16,996 bases of DNA from Lichenicola sp964249915 (lineage in GTDB: Bacteria; Pseudomonadota; Alphaproteobacteria; Acetobacterales; Acetobacteraceae): NCBI GenBank assembly GCA_964249915.1, contig CAXUEL010000052.1, positions 1 to 16,996 on the forward strand, given 5' to 3'. Under the pieces are notes generated by a model, which saw only the letters and a list, made by a program, of their open reading frames with translations, made no database searches and was not told the origin of the DNA. Positions 13,899 through 16,996 of the stretch are shown in pieces. Every line of letters begins with the position of its first letter. Positions within the stretch are counted from its first letter, which is position 1. A program made the position numbers and the translations under genes.

Positions 13899-16409
13899 AT
13901 GGATCAGCACAGCTGCACGGTTCTTCCGGAGACTGGCCCCCACAGCGGCATCGCGCCGCGGCCCGGCGATGCGGCGCCGGTGCGCCCGTCGCTGCCGAGA
14001 CCGCTGCTGGCCGACTGGTCGATGATCGTCACCGCCCCCGACGCGGCCACCGCACCGAGCCTGCTGCCGCGGCAGGCGGTATGGCGGGCGGCGCCGGTTC
14101 CCGGGACCGCGCTGCAGGCGCTGCTCGACCCCGCCGGCAAGGACGGAGCCGCCATCCGCCCGCTGCACGACCACGACGTCTGGTACCGTGCGGCGATCCG
14201 GTGCGAGGCGGGCGAGACGATCACCTTCCACGGGCTGGCCGGCCTGGCCGAGATCTGGATCGACGACCGTCACGTCGCGACCTCCACCAGCATGTTCGTG
14301 ACCCGGACCGTCACGGTCCCGGCCATGGGCGAGGCCATGCTGGCGATCCGCTTCCGCTCGCTGGGCCAGGCGCTGCAGGCTCCCGCCGGTCGCGCCCGTT
14401 GGCGGACTAGGCTGGTCACGTCCAACGGCCTGCGTCGGCACCGGCAGACCCTGCTTGGCCACATGCCCGGCTGGTGCCCGTCGATCCACGCCGTCGGTCC
14501 GTACCGCCCCATCGAGCGGAGCGGCGGCGCGGGGGCGATCGAGAGCTGCCGGTTGTCGAGCACGCTGCGTGGACGTGACGGGGTCGTTTCCGCCCGCATC
14601 CAATTCGCAGCCGGTGCGGCGCACCCATCCGCATCGTCGATCAGGATCGGCCGCCATCTCGCCCCTTTCCGCGACGACGGGCACGGCGCCCTGGTCGCCG
14701 AGGTCCTGCTGCCCGACGTGCAGCCCTGGTGGCCGCACACCCACGGCGCGCCGAGCCTCCACGACGTTGTCCTGGTCCACGAGGCCGGGGAGCTGCATCT
14801 GGGACGCACCGGCTTCCGCGACGTCCGCATCCTGCGCGGCGCCGACGGCGCCGGCTTCGCGGTCGAGATCAACGGCACGCCGGTGTTCTGCCGCGGCGCG
14901 TGCTGGACCAGCGCCGACCTGCTCGGCCTCGGCGGCGACCGCGACACCTACGCGCGCTGGCTCCGGCTGGTGGTGCAGGCCGGGATGAACATGGTCCGCG
15001 TCGGCGGCACCATGCTGTACGAGAGCCGCTGCTTCCACGAGCTGTGCGACGAGATGGGCATCCTGGTGTGGCAGGACCTCATGTTCGCCAACCTGGACTA
15101 CGCGACGGAGCAGCCCGACTTCCGGGACGACGCCCTGCTGGAAGTCGAGCAGCTGGTCGGCCGCCTCGGGGCCAGCCCGTCGCTGGTGGTGCTGTGCGGC
15201 GGCTCGGAGATCGCCCAGCAGGCGACGATGCTGGGACTGGACGCCGAACGCCGCCGGATGCCGTTCTTCGAGACCGTCCTGCCGGCGCTGGTCGCCCGGC
15301 TGAAGCCGGACCTGCACTACGTGCCGCATTCGCCCTGGGGTGGCCCGCTGCCGATCACGGTGAGCGCCGGCGTTGCCCACTACTATGGCGTCGGCGCCTA
15401 CCGCCGCCCGCTGGACGACGCCAGGCGCGCCGGCGTCCGGTTCGCGACCGAATGCCTGGCCTTCGCCAACCCGCCCTCGTCGGCCTCGCCCGCCGCCTGC
15501 AACCTGGAAGCCGGGCCGCGCGACCGCGGCGTCGCCTGGACCTTTGCCGACATACGCGACCACTACCTCGGCGAGCTCTACGGGGTGGATCCGGCGCGCC
15601 TGCGCGGCGAGGAGACCGAGCGCTACTGGCAGTTGTCGCGGGCGGTCACCGCGGACCTGATGGAGGCGGTGCTGGCGGAATGGCGCCGGCCGGGATCGAG
15701 CTGCGCCGGCGCCCTGGTCTGGCAGCTCCAGGACGTGGCGCCGGGCAGCGGCTGGGGCGTGATCGACAGCCATGGCCATCCCAAGGCGGCGTGGCACGGG
15801 CTGCGGCGGGTGCTGGCCCCGGTGCAGGTCCTGCTGTCGGACGAAGGCTGCGACGGGCTGGCGCTGCACGTGCTGAACGAGACGGCGGAACCGGTCGCGG
15901 CGGTGGCGGAGCTCGCCTGCCTGAAGCGCGGCTCGGTTCCGGTCATGGCCGCGCAGCATGCCATCACCGTGGGCGCCCGCGGCAGCGTCTCGCTGTCGAG
16001 CCAGTCGATGCTCGACGGCTTCTTCGACATCAACCGCGCGTACCGCTTCGGGCCGCCAGAGCACAGCATCACCGTCGCCACGCTCCGCTGCGCCGCGTCG
16101 GGCCGGATCCTGTCCGAAGCGTTCCACTTCCCGCTCGGACGCAGCCTGCCTGCCGACGATCTCGGGCTGAGCGCCGTCCCGTCGCGCGAGGACGGCAACT
16201 GGGTGCTCGACGTCGCAGCGACCCGGTTCGCCCAGGCGGTGCACGTCACCCTCGACGGCTACCGGCCGGGCGACGACTGGTTCCACCTGCCGCCGGGCCG
16301 CACGCGGCGGCTGGTGCTGCTGCCCGATCCGGGCGTCGCCGCGCCGCCGGCGGGGATCGTCGAGGCGCTGAACGGGCTGCAGCCCGTCCCGTTCAGGGCC
16401 CGGTCGTGA
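13899..16409 (+). CDS. Glycoside hydrolase family 2 / beta-mannosidase-like protein, no signal peptide
   Basis: This 836-residue protein has a GH2 layout: an N-terminal jelly-roll (about 40-200: FHGLAGLAEIWIDDRHVATS with TSMFVTRTV), an immunoglobulin-like domain, then a TIM barrel beginning FCRGACWTSADL and VVQAGMNMVRVGGTMLYES. The block CDEMGILVWQDLMFAN is very typical of beta-mannosidases. E437 in CGGSEIAQQ is the likely acid/base and E518 in FATECLAF the likely nucleophile; normally the acid/base motif is NE, so S436-E437 is a variant. The N-terminus has no signal peptide, so it should be cytoplasmic, unusual for a polysaccharide-degrading enzyme. It starts 20 nt after the DUF1839 stop with no obvious ribosome site and ends overlapping the hydrolase start in GTGA. 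It may hydrolyse, transglycosylate or merely bind a sugar intermediate. Confidence 0.82.
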   Translation: MDQHSCTVLPETGPHSGIAPRPGDAAPVRPSLPRPLLADWSMIVTAPDAATAPSLLPRQAVWRAAPVPGTALQALLDPAGKDGAAIRPLHDHDVWYRAAIRCEAGETITFHGLAGLAEIWIDDRHVATSTSMFVTRTVTVPAMGEAMLAIRFRSLGQALQAPAGRARWRTRLVTSNGLRRHRQTLLGHMPGWCPSIHAVGPYRPIERSGGAGAIESCRLSSTLRGRDGVVSARIQFAAGAAHPSASSIRIGRHLAPFRDDGHGALVAEVLLPDVQPWWPHTHGAPSLHDVVLVHEAGELHLGRTGFRDVRILRGADGAGFAVEINGTPVFCRGACWTSADLLGLGGDRDTYARWLRLVVQAGMNMVRVGGTMLYESRCFHELCDEMGILVWQDLMFANLDYATEQPDFRDDALLEVEQLVGRLGASPSLVVLCGGSEIAQQATMLGLDAERRRMPFFETVLPALVARLKPDLHYVPHSPWGGPLPITVSAGVAHYYGVGAYRRPLDDARRAGVRFATECLAFANPPSSASPAACNLEAGPRDRGVAWTFADIRDHYLGELYGVDPARLRGEETERYWQLSRAVTADLMEAVLAEWRRPGSSCAGALVWQLQDVAPGSGWGVIDSHGHPKAAWHGLRRVLAPVQVLLSDEGCDGLALHVLNETAEPVAAVAELACLKRGSVPVMAAQHAITVGARGSVSLSSQSMLDGFFDINRAYRFGPPEHSITVATLRCAASGRILSEAFHFPLGRSLPADDLGLSAVPSREDGNWVLDVAATRFAQAVHVTLDGYRPGDDWFHLPPGRTRRLVLLPDPGVAAPPAGIVEALNGLQPVPFRARS

Positions 16410-16996
16410 TCCCGGTCGCGTTCGCCGGATGCTTCGGCTGGCTGCACCCGGGCAGCGGCGCCAGGGGCGCGGTGCTGTGCCCGACCTTCGGCCACGAGAA
16501 CATGATCGCCCATCGCGGCTGGATCGTCCTCGCCGAACGGCTGGCGGCGTGCGGCTTCCACGTGCTGCGCTTCGACTATCCCGGCACCGGCGACTCCGCC
16601 GGATCCGGAACCGATCCCGACCGCCTGTCGGCCTGGCAGGCCAGCGTGCCGGAGGCGGTCCGCCACCTTCGCGAGGTGACGAACGCGGACAGGGTGGTCC
16701 TGGTCGGGCTGCGGCTCGGCGCCACGCTGGCCCTGCGCGCCGCCGAGGCGATCGAGCGGGTGGACGGGATCGCCTGCCTGGCCCCCGTGGTGTCGGGCAG
16801 GAGCCATGTCCGGGAGCTGTCCCTGCTGGCCAAGACCTGGCGTGCGGTGAACCTTCTTCCCGACCCGCAGCCCGGCCGCGCGCATCATGTCAGCCAATTC
16901 CGATGGGGTGATGAACGCCTTCCAGTCATGCGTGCCGACCGGCAGCATGCGCAGGACGTATTCCGCACCGAATTTGGCTGTGATCCAGGACCGTCG
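16406..16996 (+). CDS. Alpha/beta-hydrolase (exosortase-associated/S33-like), broken at the 3' side
   Basis: The reading frame starts with GTG 16406 inside the GH2 stop (GTGA). It reads as an alpha/beta-hydrolase: VLCPTFGHENMIAHRGW, then ERLAACGFHVLRFDYPGTGD, then VVLVGLRLGATLALRAA. Hydrolases of this kind occur in exosortase and polysaccharide loci. The nucleophile-elbow position in GLRLG is R103, not Ser, so a normal serine esterase mechanism is doubtful unless another residue serves. Family-like sequence stops at about residue 150 (near 16860). Beyond that the frame stays open to the window end only as an antisense reading of a UbiG fragment. A full-length relative would be about 270 residues, so the gene appears truncated and fused to foreign sequence. 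It could alternatively be an acyltransferase-like partner of the carrier protein. Confidence 0.72.
   Translation, partial: MIPVAFAGCFGWLHPGSGARGAVLCPTFGHENMIAHRGWIVLAERLAACGFHVLRFDYPGTGDSAGSGTDPDRLSAWQASVPEAVRHLREVTNADRVVLVGLRLGATLALRAAEAIERVDGIACLAPVVSGRSHVRELSLLAKTWRAVNLLPDPQPGRAHHVSQFRWGDERLPVMRADRQHAQDVFRTEFGCDPGPS
16862..16996 (-). pseudogene. ubiG: UbiG (ubiquinone O-methyltransferase) fragment, C-terminus lost
   Basis: Read on the minus strand from the window edge, 45 codons give a stretch containing AKFGAEYVLRMLPVGTHDW, then KAFITPSELADMMRAAGLRV. This is the characteristic late segment of UbiG, a SAM-dependent methyltransferase for both O-methylations of ubiquinone. UbiG normally continues for about 30 more residues with a GLxYNP motif and a VNYxxxA end; nothing like it follows in any of the three frames. 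Instead the frame runs antisense through the hydrolase and GH2 genes to 16259. The upstream (N-terminal) part lies outside the window. The gene is therefore either truncated by rearrangement or joined by an assembly error. Identification of the fragment is strong; its status is inferred. Confidence 0.75.

Noticed and set aside
13866..16286. 806-codon minus-strand frame opposite the GH2 gene
   Set aside because: Antisense shadow: the plus strand encodes a complete GH2-type protein with catalytic Glu motifs, the minus frame nothing recognisable.
16259..16861. Minus-strand frame continuing from the UbiG fragment as a natural long UbiG C-terminus
   Set aside because: The continuation is antisense to the hydrolase and GH2 genes, lacks the GLxYNP and VNY motifs, and would make the protein far longer than UbiG.

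Overview
The window looks like chromosomal DNA of a GC-rich alphaproteobacterium. By eye it is roughly 70% G+C, with strongly GC3-biased codons, Sinorhizobium-type exopolysaccharide (Exo) proteins and a UbiG fragment. The periplasmic dipeptidyl-peptidase-IV-like enzyme would fit Acetobacteraceae or other Rhodospirillales, but I cannot fix the family from this sequence alone.

Layout. (1) 1-3175: an inverted repeat at the left edge, a small HpaC/RutF-type flavin reductase, and a secreted S9 prolyl oligopeptidase of the DPP-IV type followed by a terminator-like hairpin. (2) 3429-5436: a secreted GH16 endoglycanase (+) converging on a GT4-type glycosyltransferase (-); their 3' ends overlap by 53 bp. 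(3) 5437-5618: a short AT-richer divergent intergenic region with a perfect 8-bp inverted repeat. (4) 5619-10497: a tight polysaccharide operon of Wzx-like flippase, ExoL-like glycosyltransferase, ExoA-like glycosyltransferase and outer-membrane polysaccharide export (OPX) lipoprotein. (5) 10593-16409 and beyond: the same operon continues with a stand-alone acyl carrier protein, an acyl-CoA-dehydrogenase-like flavoprotein, an amino acid:[carrier protein] ligase (a truncated seryl-tRNA-synthetase homologue), a DUF1839 protein, a cytoplasmic GH2/beta-mannosidase-like protein and an alpha/beta-hydrolase.

The most interesting part is region 5. The ligase keeps the class II aminoacyl-tRNA-synthetase core and the Cys/Glu/Cys zinc triad with the spacing of the characterised Bradyrhizobium enzyme. 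Its presumed carrier protein, a candidate aminoacyl-thioester oxidase and several candidate downstream enzymes are co-directional, and most neighbouring genes overlap at NTGA. All of this sits directly behind polysaccharide assembly and export genes. The inferred role is to charge a small amino acid on a carrier protein, possibly oxidise it, and pass it to a sugar or polysaccharide intermediate. That role is a hypothesis; the physiological role of these ligases was, as far as I know, unresolved.

The right edge is abnormal. The last ~135 bases encode, on the minus strand, a clear internal piece of UbiG whose homology stops at about 16862, exactly where the (+) alpha/beta-hydrolase stops looking like its family. 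Both genes appear broken at one point, which suggests a rearrangement junction or a chimeric assembly. No tRNA, rRNA, CRISPR array, transposase or phage gene was recognised.
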